Positions 6,951 through 14,273 of a stretch of 20,185 nucleotides of DNA are shown here, piece by piece. The notes below the pieces were generated by a model. The model made no database searches, was not told the origin of the DNA, and saw nothing but the letters and a program-made list of their open reading frames with translations. The stretch is from DASQDT01 sp036380435 (GTDB lineage: Bacteria; Acidobacteriota; Blastocatellia; Pyrinomonadales; Pyrinomonadaceae). The DNA is taken from NCBI GenBank assembly GCA_036380435.1, contig DASVES010000359.1, positions 1-20,185 of the forward strand. The letters are read 5' to 3'. The first letter of the stretch is position 1. The number at the start of each line of letters is the position of its first letter. The position numbers and the translations under genes were made by a program.

Positions 6951-8168
6951 TCAAACGGGCAGGCGCACTAGCTGGACGACGCTTCCGGCCTCGACCTCAC
7001 GAACATCCGCGGCGACGATGACGAGCGCCTCGGCGCGCGCGAAGGCGACGAAGTCGGACGAGCCGCCCCACTTCAGCGGCTCCGCCATGAGCCGGCCATG
7101 TTCGTCTGTGAACAAGCGCGCGGGCAGGTAACTCGTTCTCTCGACCGTGCCGCGCGTCCGGCGCGAGAGCACCCCGCGCTCCTCTTTGAGCATGGGTTCG
7201 AGCGCGCCCTGCATCGCGCGCAGCGCCGTGCGCGCGAACAGGTTGAAGGTGACGGAGACCGAGACGGGATTGCCGGGCAGCCCGAACAGGAGCGTCTGCT
7301 TCGCGCCCGGCAGGCGCGCGAAGACGCTCGGCTTGCCCGGCCGCAGCGCGACGCGCTCGAAGAAGACCTCCGCGCCGAGGGCGCGCATCGACGCCTTCGT
7401 GAAATCGTAGCGCCCCATCGAGACGCCGCCCGAGAGCACGACCACGTCGGAGCGCGTCGATGCGTCGGCGATCAGTCTTTGCAGCAGCTCCGGCTCGTCG
7501 CCCGCGAAGGGCATCTGCTCCACCACCGCGCCGGCGAGCGCGGCGTAGGCGGCGAGCGAGTGAGTGTTCGAGTCGCGAATCTGGTCGGCGCCGGGCCGCT
7601 CGTCCACGCGGACAAGCTCGGCGCCCGTCGCGAGCACGGCCACGCGGGGGCGTCTTCGCACGGACACCTCGGCGTAGCCGAACGAGGCGAGGGCGGCCAC
7701 GCTCGCCGCACCCACCTCCTCGCCCGCGCGCAACACCACCGCGCCCTTTTTGATCTCACTCGCGCGCGGGACGAAGAACTGCCCCGGCACGGTCGCGCGC
7801 ATGATCTCGACTTCGTCGCCGCCCTCTGACTCGCGCGCGAGCTCGACCTGCTGCACGCCGTCGGCTCCCGTGGGCAGCGGCGCGCCCGTCATGATACGCA
7901 CGGCCTCGCCCGCCCGAAGCGTCCCACGCCAGCCCTGCCCGGCCGCCGCCTCGCCCACGACGCGCAGACGCGCCGGGAGTTGTGCAAGGTCTGTCGAGCG
8001 CACGGCGTAGCCGTCCATCTGCGCGCGGTCGAACGGCGGCAAGTCCGTGTCGGCCACGACCGGCTCGGCCAGCACGCGGCCCGGCGCTTCGCGCAGCGCG
8101 ACGCGCTCGGCGTCGAGGGCTTCTGTCTTCTCCAGAACGATGCGGACGGCTTCGGCGACGGGAATCAT
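6951..8168 (-). CDS. moeA: Molybdopterin molybdenumtransferase MoeA
   Basis: MoeA inserts molybdate into adenylylated molybdopterin to complete the molybdenum cofactor. The 405-residue product has the expected length and domains. Domain I/II carries LPPFDRAQMDGYAVR (about 43-57) and RIMTGAPLPTGADGV (about 91-105). The MoCF-binding domain carries RVAVLATGAELV, SDVVVLSGGVSMGRYDF and the LFGLPGNPVSV loop, and a C-terminal beta domain follows. I chose the ATG at 8168 (MIPVAEAVRIVLE), the usual family start, over an upstream in-frame codon at 8219. With moaC nearby it indicates that the host makes molybdoenzymes. It lies 66 bp after the nucleotidyltransferase gene, separated by a hairpin. Confidence 0.95.
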   Translation of the reverse strand: MIPVAEAVRIVLEKTEALDAERVALREAPGRVLAEPVVADTDLPPFDRAQMDGYAVRSTDLAQLPARLRVVGEAAAGQGWRGTLRAGEAVRIMTGAPLPTGADGVQQVELARESEGGDEVEIMRATVPGQFFVPRASEIKKGAVVLRAGEEVGAASVAALASFGYAEVSVRRRPRVAVLATGAELVRVDERPGADQIRDSNTHSLAAYAALAGAVVEQMPFAGDEPELLQRLIADASTRSDVVVLSGGVSMGRYDFTKASMRALGAEVFFERVALRPGKPSVFARLPGAKQTLLFGLPGNPVSVSVTFNLFARTALRAMQGALEPMLKEERGVLSRRTRGTVERTSYLPARLFTDEHGRLMAEPLKWGGSSDFVAFARAEALVIVAADVREVEAGSVVQLVRLPV

Positions 8169-8202
8169 AAGCGGCGGGAATTGTAGCAGAGCGGGAAAGC
8201 AT

Positions 8203-8244
8203 GGACGCCTGAGCCGCAACGCGCGCGCCGCGGCTCAGGCGTCC
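8203..8244 (-). terminator. Strong hairpin at the end of the nucleotidyltransferase gene
   Basis: Perfect 15-bp arms (GGACGCCTGAGCCGC at 8203-8217 and its complement at 8230-8244) with a 12-nt loop overlap the stop codon of the minus-strand gene. There is only a weak pyrimidine stretch after the stem on the minus strand, so termination is plausible but not certain. Confidence 0.45.
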
Positions 8245-8996
8245 GCGGGCGGTGCTTCAGAAAGCGCGCGCTCCGCGGGCGCGGAGTTGCGGCGGAAGCC
8301 TTCAAAGAGGATGCCGCCGAATTGCTCCAACACTTCCTCGACGAGCGTGATGACGGGCGCGGGTTGCTTCTCCACGAAGAGGGCCTCGAAGGCGTTGCCG
8401 AAACGTTCGGCGAAGCCGGCGTCCACTTCCCGCAGACGACGTGGGATAGTCTTGCTGTGCGCCGTCCCGAGATTTTGGGAGAGCAGGAAGAAGTCGGCGA
8501 GGTCGGCGTAGAGAAACGTGCCCGAGGCGACGAGTTCTTCGGGCGTGCGCGGGTAGCGTATGTCGTCCACCCAGTCGCTCAGGCGGTAGCGCCGGCGCAT
8601 CAGCTCGGCCGCGTCCCAGCGCGGCGGCCCGGCCTCCAAAAGCTCCGCCGCGCTGCGCTTCACCCCGGCGGAGAACTCGCTCGCCCCAGGTATCTCGATG
8701 CCTTCGGTCACCATGCGCATGAGCGAGGGGATGCCGCGCCGCCGGTCGGACTCGAAATGGTAGCGCAGCGTCTCGGGATCATGGACGAAGGTCTCGACGG
8801 GCCAGCCCGCGTGGAAGAACGCCTCGCGGTAGGCGTGGGGCAGGCGCTCGTAGACAACGACGAGGTCGAGGTCGGAAGCCGGCGTCGCCTCCCCGCGCAC
8901 GACCGACCCGGCGAGAAAGATGACGCGCGCGCCGTCGTACCTCTCGGCGAAAATTGCGCGCGCGGCCCGTTCGGGTTTGATTCTTTCCGTATGCAT
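8235..8996 (-). CDS. Nucleotidyltransferase-domain protein
   Basis: The 253-residue product has the polymerase-beta-like nucleotidyltransferase signature near its N terminus: LAGSVVRGEATPASDLDLVVV (residues 28-48), with the G-S pair and two aspartates (D42, D44) that bind metal. The remaining about 200 residues are helical and resemble the substrate or HEPN-like half of kanamycin-nucleotidyltransferase-type proteins, without a motif that fixes the substrate. Such proteins transfer an NMP to a small molecule, protein or RNA, or act as toxin-antitoxin components. I chose the ATG at 8996; in-frame starts at 9053 and 9077 would add 19 and 27 residues of non-family sequence. It stands alone, followed by moeA. 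Confidence 0.75.
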   Translation of the reverse strand: MHTERIKPERAARAIFAERYDGARVIFLAGSVVRGEATPASDLDLVVVYERLPHAYREAFFHAGWPVETFVHDPETLRYHFESDRRRGIPSLMRMVTEGIEIPGASEFSAGVKRSAAELLEAGPPRWDAAELMRRRYRLSDWVDDIRYPRTPEELVASGTFLYADLADFFLLSQNLGTAHSKTIPRRLREVDAGFAERFGNAFEALFVEKQPAPVITLVEEVLEQFGGILFEGFRRNSAPAERALSEAPPADA

Positions 8997-9097
8997 CAAG
9001 TGTCCAACGACTGAACATCTCCACAGAAATTTTTGCCACTGATACTCTTGCATAGGAAGGCGAGAGAGTTCCAGCACGGGATGCTCGTCTCTCGCCC

Positions 9098-9123
9098 TCT
9101 AACGCCGGAATTGAGCCGCCGCG
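9098..9123 (-). other. attC-like half site, copy B
   Basis: Shares 24 of 26 bases with the 4070-4095 motif. Read on the minus strand it gives GGCTCAATTCCGGCGTTAGA, but the final core base is G where attC cores usually have a pyrimidine. The partner half is not evident because a 29-bp inverted repeat occupies the expected position. Confidence 0.4.
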
Positions 9124-9130
9124 TATGCGA

Positions 9131-9225
9131 ACAGTACCGCGAGCGGAAGCCTCGCGGGTCACGCGCATGCGCGGCGGGCCTCTCATCGTAGGCCGCACCC
9201 GCGAGGCTTCCGCTCGCGGTACTGT
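9131..9225. repeat. REPIN-like inverted repeat, 29-bp perfect arms
   Basis: Arms at 9131-9159 and 9197-9225 are perfectly complementary; the left arm begins ACAGTACCGCGAGCGGAAGC. The 37-nt loop itself contains the palindrome GCGCATGCGC and a GGCC/GGCC pair. There is no coding capacity and no T-run. The length and perfection suggest a mobile REP doublet or a small MITE-like element. Confidence 0.75.
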
Positions 9226-9238
9226 ACTTCTAACAGCG

Positions 9239-9286
9239 GGTTTTTGAAGTCACGGCGCGCCCAGCCGCTTGACGACTTCAAAAACC
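9239..9286. terminator. Inverted repeat with A/T-rich stem, possible bidirectional terminator
   Basis: GGTTTTTGAAGTC (9239-9251) is perfectly complementary to GACTTCAAAAACC (9274-9286), with a 22-nt loop. The stem includes a T5/A5 tract but no external T-run follows. It may protect the kinase operon from read-through or be part of the adjacent repeat cluster. Confidence 0.35.
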
Positions 9287-9531
9287 TGTAGCTTGTACTT
9301 CAGTATCGGATGGCGTAAATTACTCTCCTAATATTTACGAGTTGCCGCCTCAGCGACGGGCGTTCGCCGTGGGAACGGCCGGGCGACATTCAAACCTCCC
9401 CCTCTAACCCGGGCAGCTTCGTCCCGGTAGCCTCCTCCGGCATGGGTTCCTGCTCGCACAGTGACCCGGTTAATAATCTTTCTCCCGCTGCCGCCTCAAT
9501 CGCCAAGCAGCGGTGCATACCCCCGACAGGT

Positions 9532-10932
9532 ATGACAAGGAGATCAGACCTCAGACTCATCGTCACCTTCGCCCTCCTCACGTTCTTACTTACGGCGGGG
9601 GTGATTCTGGCGTGGGAAAATTTGCTCCTCCCGCCCTTCTATTCGTGGGTTGACGCGCGCTACCCCGGCGAGGCCAACGTCCAGACGCGCTGGAACATCC
9701 AGCAGCGGGTCGAACACTTTTTCATCTCGATCACGGTAGACGTGGTGGTCGTGACGTTGCTGGTCGGCATGTTGCGCGCTCAGCAACGCCGGCTGGCGCA
9801 AAGCGAAGGGCGCTACCGGTCGCTCTTCGAGCACGCCCGCGACGGCATCGGCGTCGTCCACGCGGGGAGCCGCCGGCTGATCGAGGCGAACTCCAAATTC
9901 TGCGAAGTGCTCGGTTGTAAGCCGCCAGAGGTAATCGGGCGTAAGCTCGACGAGTTCCTTCGCACGCCAGACGCTCCGCGGCCTCCCCTCATCTCGGAGT
10001 TGCTTGACAGCGGGAAGTCGGGCGAGGGCGAGATGTCCATCCTGACGGCCGGGGGCGCTTCCTTGCCCGTCTCCTTCTCCTTCCACTCGCTCTCGACCGA
10101 GGGCGAGGAAGAACTGCTCACCCTGATCATCCGCGACCTGTCGTCGCGCAAGCGGCTGGAGGCGGAAAACGAGGAGATTCAGCGGCAGCTCTTCCAGTCG
10201 TCGAAGCTGGCCTCGCTCGGCGAGCTGTCGGCGGGCGTGGCGCACGAGATCAACAACCCGCTCAACGGCATCATCAACTTCGCGCAGTTGCTCAAGGACG
10301 AGCCGGCGCCGCGTTCGGAGTTTGAGCAGCAGATGATCGACGGCGTCATCGACGAGGGGGAGCGCATCGCGCAGATCGTGCGGGGGCTGCTGACCTTCGC
10401 CCGCAACGACTCGCAGGAACTGCACCGCGTCCGCCTTGAGGACGCGGTCAAGGCATCCGTCGCGCTCTTCGGCCGCCAACTGGAGAAGGACGGGATTCGG
10501 GTCGAGGTCGAATTCGCGGCCGATCTGCCGCCGATGCGCGCCGACGCTTCGCGCCTGCGTCAGGTTGTCGTCAACCTCATCAGCAACGCCCATCACGCCC
10601 TCCGTGAGAAGCCGCCCCGTGCCGGCGAGCAGAAGGTCTTTCGCATCTCGGCGCGGCGCGTCGTCGCGGCCGCCGGCGTAGTCGTCCGCACGGAGTTCTA
10701 CGACAACGGCGCCGGCATCAGGCGTGAGGATTTGGGCAAAGTCTTTGACCCGTTTTTTACGACCCGCCGCGAAACCGGGGGCACGGGCCTCGGCCTGAGC
10801 ATCACCTTCGGGATCATCCGCGACCACGGCGGGACGATCACGGTCGCGAGCGAAGAGGGGAAGTTCACGCGCTTCACGATGGACTTGCCCGCGGCTGGAG
10901 CTTACGAGATCGAGGGGGTCGAGTATGTTTAG
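9532..10932 (+). CDS. Membrane PAS-domain sensor histidine kinase
   Basis: The 466-residue product has a transmembrane helix at about residues 8-28, a short periplasmic loop (about 29-62) and a second helix (about 63-82). A PAS domain follows (about 92-205, from RYRSLFEHARDGIGVV). The dimerisation helix carries the phospho-accepting histidine in GVAHEINNPLNG (H238). The ATP-binding domain has VVVNLISNAHHAL (N box), DNGAGI (G1) and GGTGLGLS (G2). It should autophosphorylate in response to a periplasmic, membrane or PAS-bound signal. The ATG at 9532 begins a normal membrane N terminus; an in-frame ATG at 9442 is possible and neither has a strong ribosome-binding site. Its last 8 bases overlap the next gene, indicating translational coupling. 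Confidence 0.93.
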   Translation: MTRRSDLRLIVTFALLTFLLTAGVILAWENLLLPPFYSWVDARYPGEANVQTRWNIQQRVEHFFISITVDVVVVTLLVGMLRAQQRRLAQSEGRYRSLFEHARDGIGVVHAGSRRLIEANSKFCEVLGCKPPEVIGRKLDEFLRTPDAPRPPLISELLDSGKSGEGEMSILTAGGASLPVSFSFHSLSTEGEEELLTLIIRDLSSRKRLEAENEEIQRQLFQSSKLASLGELSAGVAHEINNPLNGIINFAQLLKDEPAPRSEFEQQMIDGVIDEGERIAQIVRGLLTFARNDSQELHRVRLEDAVKASVALFGRQLEKDGIRVEVEFAADLPPMRADASRLRQVVVNLISNAHHALREKPPRAGEQKVFRISARRVVAAAGVVVRTEFYDNGAGIRREDLGKVFDPFFTTRRETGGTGLGLSITFGIIRDHGGTITVASEEGKFTRFTMDLPAAGAYEIEGVEYV

Positions 10933-12085
10933 GGTGCTGCTGGTCGATGACGAGCCGAGTCTGCGCTTTACGATGTCGGAATTCCTGAAGCGGGACGGCT
11001 ACGAGGTGCGCGCCGTCTCCGACTACGCCGAGGCGGCGGCCGTTGGGAACGAGCACGTGGACGTGGCGGTCGTGGACGTTAACCTGCCGGGCGGGAGCGG
11101 CGTTGACCTCCTGCGGCAGTTCAGCGGTCGCGAGCCTTACGTCCCCGTCATCATGATCACCGGCGAGCCGACGCTCTCACTCCTGCCCGACATCGTGCGG
11201 GCCGGCGCTTACGACTTCATCGCCAAGCCCGTGGTCAAGGACGTGTTGCTCAGGGCCGTCGCGCGCGCCAGCGAGAAGAAGCGGCTGACGGAAGAGAAGG
11301 GGCGGCTTGAGCAGGAGGTCAGGCGGCACGCCGAGGAATTGGAGACGCGGGTCGCCGAGCGCACGGCGGAACTCCTCGCGGCGCACACGCGGCTCGACCG
11401 CCAGGAGAAAATCGCCTCCCTCGGCCGCATCGCGGCGCAGGTGGCCCACGAAGTGAAGAACCCGCTCGCGGGGCTGCTGCTTTACTCGATGCACCTCAGA
11501 GACAGGGTCGCCGCCAAGCTGCCCGATGACGAGTTGAGGCTCATCGACAAGATCATCGAGACGACTCGTTACATGGATCGCACGTGCGAACAAGTCCTCG
11601 ACTTCGCGCGCCCCATCAGCCTCACGCCGCTGCCCGCCGACCTCAACCTCATCGTCGCCGACGTGCTGCACATACTTGAGCCGCAACTGGCGGCCGGGGC
11701 GATTGAGAGACGTCTGGAACTCGGCGAGCCGGAAGTCGCGGGCGTGCTCGACCAGACCTCCATCCGCGGCGCCCTGACGAACCTCATCCTCAACGCCGTG
11801 CAGGCCATGCCCTCGGGCGGCACGCTCGCCGTCAAGACCTTGAGGGCGGACGGCGCGCTCAAGGTGGAAGTCTCCGACACGGGCGTCGGCATGAACGAGG
11901 AACAGTTGGGAAACATCTTCGAACCCTTCTACTCGACCAAGAGCCGGGGCCTCGGGCTGGGCATGCCTTACGTCAGGAAAGTCGTCGAGGAGCACCGGGG
12001 GACGATTCAAGTCGAGAGCCGCCCATCGGCGGGGACGACCATCCGGGTCTCCCTGCCGGTGGGCGCGGAGGGAGTTTCAGCATGA
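10925..12085 (+). CDS. Soluble receiver-histidine kinase fusion
   Basis: The 386-residue product begins with a receiver domain (LLVDDEP, phospho-accepting D51 in VVDVNLPG, T79, K101 in AKPVV). A coiled-coil linker of about residues 115-160 (EEKGRLEQEVRRHAEELETR) leads to a kinase domain with AAQVAHEVKNPLAG (H175), the N box ALTNLILNAVQAM, DTGVGM (G1) and SRGLGLGM (G2). No membrane helix is present, so it is cytoplasmic. This order lets one protein accept phosphate from the upstream kinase and then control its own kinase activity. It starts inside the end of the kinase gene (ATGTTTAG overlap) with a GAGGGGG-rich ribosome-binding site and ends in an ATGA overlap with the activator gene. Confidence 0.93.
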   Translation: MFRVLLVDDEPSLRFTMSEFLKRDGYEVRAVSDYAEAAAVGNEHVDVAVVDVNLPGGSGVDLLRQFSGREPYVPVIMITGEPTLSLLPDIVRAGAYDFIAKPVVKDVLLRAVARASEKKRLTEEKGRLEQEVRRHAEELETRVAERTAELLAAHTRLDRQEKIASLGRIAAQVAHEVKNPLAGLLLYSMHLRDRVAAKLPDDELRLIDKIIETTRYMDRTCEQVLDFARPISLTPLPADLNLIVADVLHILEPQLAAGAIERRLELGEPEVAGVLDQTSIRGALTNLILNAVQAMPSGGTLAVKTLRADGALKVEVSDTGVGMNEEQLGNIFEPFYSTKSRGLGLGMPYVRKVVEEHRGTIQVESRPSAGTTIRVSLPVGAEGVSA

Positions 12086-13479
12086 GCCGCCAACGAATTC
12101 TCGTGGTTGATGACGAGGCGAGCGTCGCGGGCGCGCTGGAGCTGATCCTCGGCGAGCAGGGTTACGAGGTGAGTACGGCGCCGACGGTGCGCGAGGCCGA
12201 GGCGCTGCTCGCGGGCCGCCCCTTCGACCTCGCGTTCGTTGACCTGCGCCTGCCCGACGACGACGGCATCGGCCTCCTCCAACGCATCAGGGGCGACGCG
12301 CCCGATACGCAAGTGATCCTGATGAGCGCGCACGGCTCGCTCGACATCACCATCGAGGCCATCAAGCGCGGGGCCTTCTATTACGTCGAGAAGCCCTTCA
12401 CGCCCGAACAGGTGGTGATGTTGGCGAAGCGCGCGCTCCAGTTCGAGGAGATTAGACGTGAGAACCGGCTACTGAAGAGCGCGCTCGGGGGCGACGGCGA
12501 CGACTTCGGCCTCGTCGGCAATCACGCGAAGATACGACAGGTGCGCGCCGCCATCCGCACCGCCGCGCCGTCTGACGCCTCCGTCCTCATCGAGGGCGAG
12601 TCGGGCACGGGCAAGGAGCTGATCGCGGCGGCCCTGCACAGCCAGAGCGCGCGCTCTCGCGGCCCCTTCATCCGCATCAACTGCGCCGCCATCCCCTCGG
12701 AGCTAATCGAGTCGGAGCTGTTCGGCTACCGCCGCGGCGCTTTCACCGGGGCGGATCGCGACAAGCGGGGCTTAGTTGAGGCCGCGGCGGGCGGCACCCT
12801 GCTCATGGACGAGATCGGCGAGATGCCCGTCTATCTCCAGACGAAGCTGCTGCGCGTCCTTCAGGAGCGCAGGGTGCGCCGTCTCGGCGACGAGCAGGAG
12901 TTCGACGTGGACTTCCGCCTCGTCTCGGCGACCAACCGCGACACGGCGCAGATGGTCGCCGAGGGAACGCTACGCAAAGACCTCTACTTCCGCATCAGCA
13001 CCGTCCGCATCAAGATGCCGCCCCTGCGCGAGCGCCTCGACGACCTCGTCGTGCTGGCCGAACGGTTCCTGCTGCGCTACGCCGAGAAGTATCAGAAACG
13101 CCTGCGCGGCATCTCGACCGCGGCTCTCTCGCTGCTTACGCGCTACGACTGGCCGGGCAACGTCCGCGAGCTGGAGTCGGCCGTCGAGCACGCCGTCCTC
13201 TTCGCGCAGGAAGAGCAGATCATGCCCGAAGACCTGCCCGAGCAGCTCCACGACGTGCGCGCCGCCAGCTTCCGCTGCGTCATCCCGCCCTATGTGACGA
13301 TGGAAGAGATCGAACGCGAAGCCATCGCGCAGACGCTCGAACGCACCGGGGGAAACGTCAAGAAGACCGCGCAAATCCTCAGCTACCACCGCCCGACGCT
13401 CTACCGCAAGCTGAAGAAGTTCGGCCTCCTGCGCGACGACCTGACTCACGCGCAGGCGGACGTAGCCCGCGGGGAGTAG
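12082..13479 (+). CDS. NtrC-family sigma-54 activator (receiver-AAA+-Fis HTH)
   Basis: The 465-residue product is a complete bacterial enhancer-binding protein. The receiver has VVDDEA and D54 in FVDLRLPD. The AAA+ domain has Walker A GESGTGKE (172-179), the sigma-54 contact loop GAFTGA (219-224), Walker B GGTLLMDEIGEM (238-249) and the arginine-finger region FRISTVRIKMPPLRER. The C-terminal Fis-type helix-turn-helix is GGNVKKTAQILS followed by RPTLYRKLKKFGL (about 423-449). It hydrolyses ATP to open -24/-12 promoters. It overlaps the upstream gene by 4 bases and has a GGAG about 9 bases before its ATG. Its natural targets are probably the three -24/-12 promoters found downstream. All key residues are intact. 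Confidence 0.96.
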   Translation: MSRQRILVVDDEASVAGALELILGEQGYEVSTAPTVREAEALLAGRPFDLAFVDLRLPDDDGIGLLQRIRGDAPDTQVILMSAHGSLDITIEAIKRGAFYYVEKPFTPEQVVMLAKRALQFEEIRRENRLLKSALGGDGDDFGLVGNHAKIRQVRAAIRTAAPSDASVLIEGESGTGKELIAAALHSQSARSRGPFIRINCAAIPSELIESELFGYRRGAFTGADRDKRGLVEAAAGGTLLMDEIGEMPVYLQTKLLRVLQERRVRRLGDEQEFDVDFRLVSATNRDTAQMVAEGTLRKDLYFRISTVRIKMPPLRERLDDLVVLAERFLLRYAEKYQKRLRGISTAALSLLTRYDWPGNVRELESAVEHAVLFAQEEQIMPEDLPEQLHDVRAASFRCVIPPYVTMEEIEREAIAQTLERTGGNVKKTAQILSYHRPTLYRKLKKFGLLRDDLTHAQADVARGE

Positions 13480-13490
13480 ACCGGTCTACT
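13475..13490. promoter_or_regulatory. Perfect 16-bp palindrome AGTAGACCGGTCTACT
   Basis: The sequence equals its own reverse complement and overlaps the activator's stop codon. It lies about 90 bp upstream of the expected start site of the -24/-12 promoter at 13546, a typical distance for an enhancer or repressor site. With no loop it is a poor terminator. Confidence 0.4.
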
Positions 13491-13545
13491 TTCCGGGCGC
13501 GCCCTCCATCCCACAAATCACCACACGCGGCATGCTCGCCCGAAT

Positions 13546-13561
13546 GGGCACGACGGTTGCC
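13546..13561 (+). promoter_or_regulatory. Sigma-54 (-24/-12) promoter for the lone receiver gene
   Basis: The sequence GGGCACGACGGTTGCC fits the TGGCACG-N4-TTGCW consensus, with GG (13547-13548) exactly 10 bases before GC (13559-13560). Transcription would start near 13572, about 80 bases before the ATG of the receiver protein, directly downstream of the sigma-54 activator gene. Confidence 0.75.
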
Positions 13562-13652
13562 ACTGTTCATTCGTCGCCGGAAGGCGGGCGAGACGGGGAA
13601 ACACGCATTGACGGGTGTGCGATTACTCCCCCCGCGGACATCCAGGCACGTG

Positions 13653-14036
13653 ATGGGAAAAACGGAAATACTGATCATCGACGACGAGCGGAGCGTGGCC
13701 GACGCTCTCAAGGTGATCCTTGAGAGCGAAGGCTTCGACGTGACGCTGGCGGCGAGCGGGCGCGACGGTATCGAGCGCGCAAGGCAGGAAAAATTTCGCC
13801 TGGCGATTACCGACTTGCGCCTCCCGGACATGTCGGGTCTGGAAGTTTTGCAGACACTCCGGGCGGAAAACCCCGGCCTCCGCGTCATCCTCACCACCTC
13901 CTACGGCACGCCGAAAATCCTGGCCGAGGCGATAGGGTTTGGCGCGGAGGGCACACTGGATAAACCCTTCGCCCCTTCGGAAATCGTTCGCCTGATAACC
14001 TCCGTGCTTGAGCGCACGCCCGACGCTCGGTCGTGA
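13653..14036 (+). CDS. Single-domain response regulator
   Basis: The 127-residue product is a receiver domain only: LIIDDERS with the acidic pair at residues 10-11, phospho-accepting D54 in AITDLRLPDMSG, the switch threonine in VILTTSYG, and K104 in TLDKPF. No output domain is present. Its receiver resembles that of the NtrC-type activator upstream (VDD/IDD, DLRLPD, KPF patterns), which suggests paralogy. It could act as a phosphate sink, a phosphorelay intermediate or a protein-interaction switch. I chose the ATG at 13653; upstream in-frame codons from 13557 lie at or before the predicted transcription start. It has its own -24/-12 promoter, implying feedback from the activator. Confidence 0.88.
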   Translation: MGKTEILIIDDERSVADALKVILESEGFDVTLAASGRDGIERARQEKFRLAITDLRLPDMSGLEVLQTLRAENPGLRVILTTSYGTPKILAEAIGFGAEGTLDKPFAPSEIVRLITSVLERTPDARS

Positions 14037-14049
14037 TCGGGCGTCGGGC
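14018..14049 (+). terminator. Hairpin over the stop codon of the receiver gene
   Basis: GCCCGACGC (14018-14026) pairs perfectly with GCGTCGGGC (14041-14049) around the stop codon at 14034-14036. No T-run follows. It may stabilise the transcript end or cause factor-dependent termination. Confidence 0.35.
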
Positions 14050-14168
14050 CGCGCGCCGCGCTCCCGAGCTGATGAACGCTCGTCGCCGACCGCCCCTCAG
14101 CCATGCTCTCGACGACGGGCGCGTCAGCGTGTGCCGGGTGATTCGCACTGAGGCAATAGCAGCGGCCC

Positions 14169-14187
14169 GTGTTTCACGGTAAAACAC
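14169..14187. promoter_or_regulatory. Candidate enhancer (UAS) dyad for the NtrC-type activator
   Basis: GTGTTTCACGGTAAAACAC is a 9-1-9 dyad in which 8 of 9 positions of the arms match. Its centre is about 106 bp upstream of the expected start from the -24/-12 promoter, as expected for enhancer-binding proteins. One half-site, GTGAAACAC in reverse complement, recurs at 20056-20064 upstream of another such promoter. Confidence 0.55.
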
Positions 14188-14257
14188 ACTCGCCGGAATA
14201 GTCCCGCCGCCACGCTCGGAAACGCCCGCGATTACAGTCGCCAGGAAAAAAAATATC

Positions 14258-14273
14258 AGGCATGATGGTTGCT
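14258..14273 (+). promoter_or_regulatory. Sigma-54 (-24/-12) promoter for the propeller-SCO-cytochrome genes
   Basis: The sequence AGGCATGATGGTTGCT differs from TGGCACG-N4-TTGCW at only the first base and one -24 base. GG (14259-14260) lies exactly 10 bases before GC (14271-14272). An A-rich tract sits just upstream, as often seen before -24 elements. Expected start near 14284. Confidence 0.75.

Larger units (their letters stand above)
8997..9531. other. Divergent intergenic region rich in inverted repeats
   Basis: This gap of about 535 bp separates the minus-strand nucleotidyltransferase from the plus-strand kinase operon. It holds an attC-like half site (9098-9123), a 29-bp-arm inverted repeat (9131-9225), a 13-bp-arm inverted repeat (9239-9286) and a small CGTAAAT/ATTTACG dyad around 9314-9339 in AT-richer sequence. 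I see no convincing gene. The promoter of the kinase operon must lie here, probably near the AT-rich 9300-9340 stretch, but I cannot identify its boxes with confidence. Confidence 0.6.

Noticed and set aside
9439..9456. Possible -24/-12 promoter (GGCATGGGTTCCTGC) before the kinase operon
   Set aside because: The GG-to-GC spacing is 11, not 10, and the -12 element lacks TTGC; sigma-54 promoters tolerate spacing changes poorly.
9586..10827. Long minus-strand open frame of about 410 codons opposite the sensor kinase gene
   Set aside because: It lies wholly antisense to a clear kinase, is rich in Arg, Val, Asp and Leu without any domain, and is the usual by-product of high-GC coding sequence.
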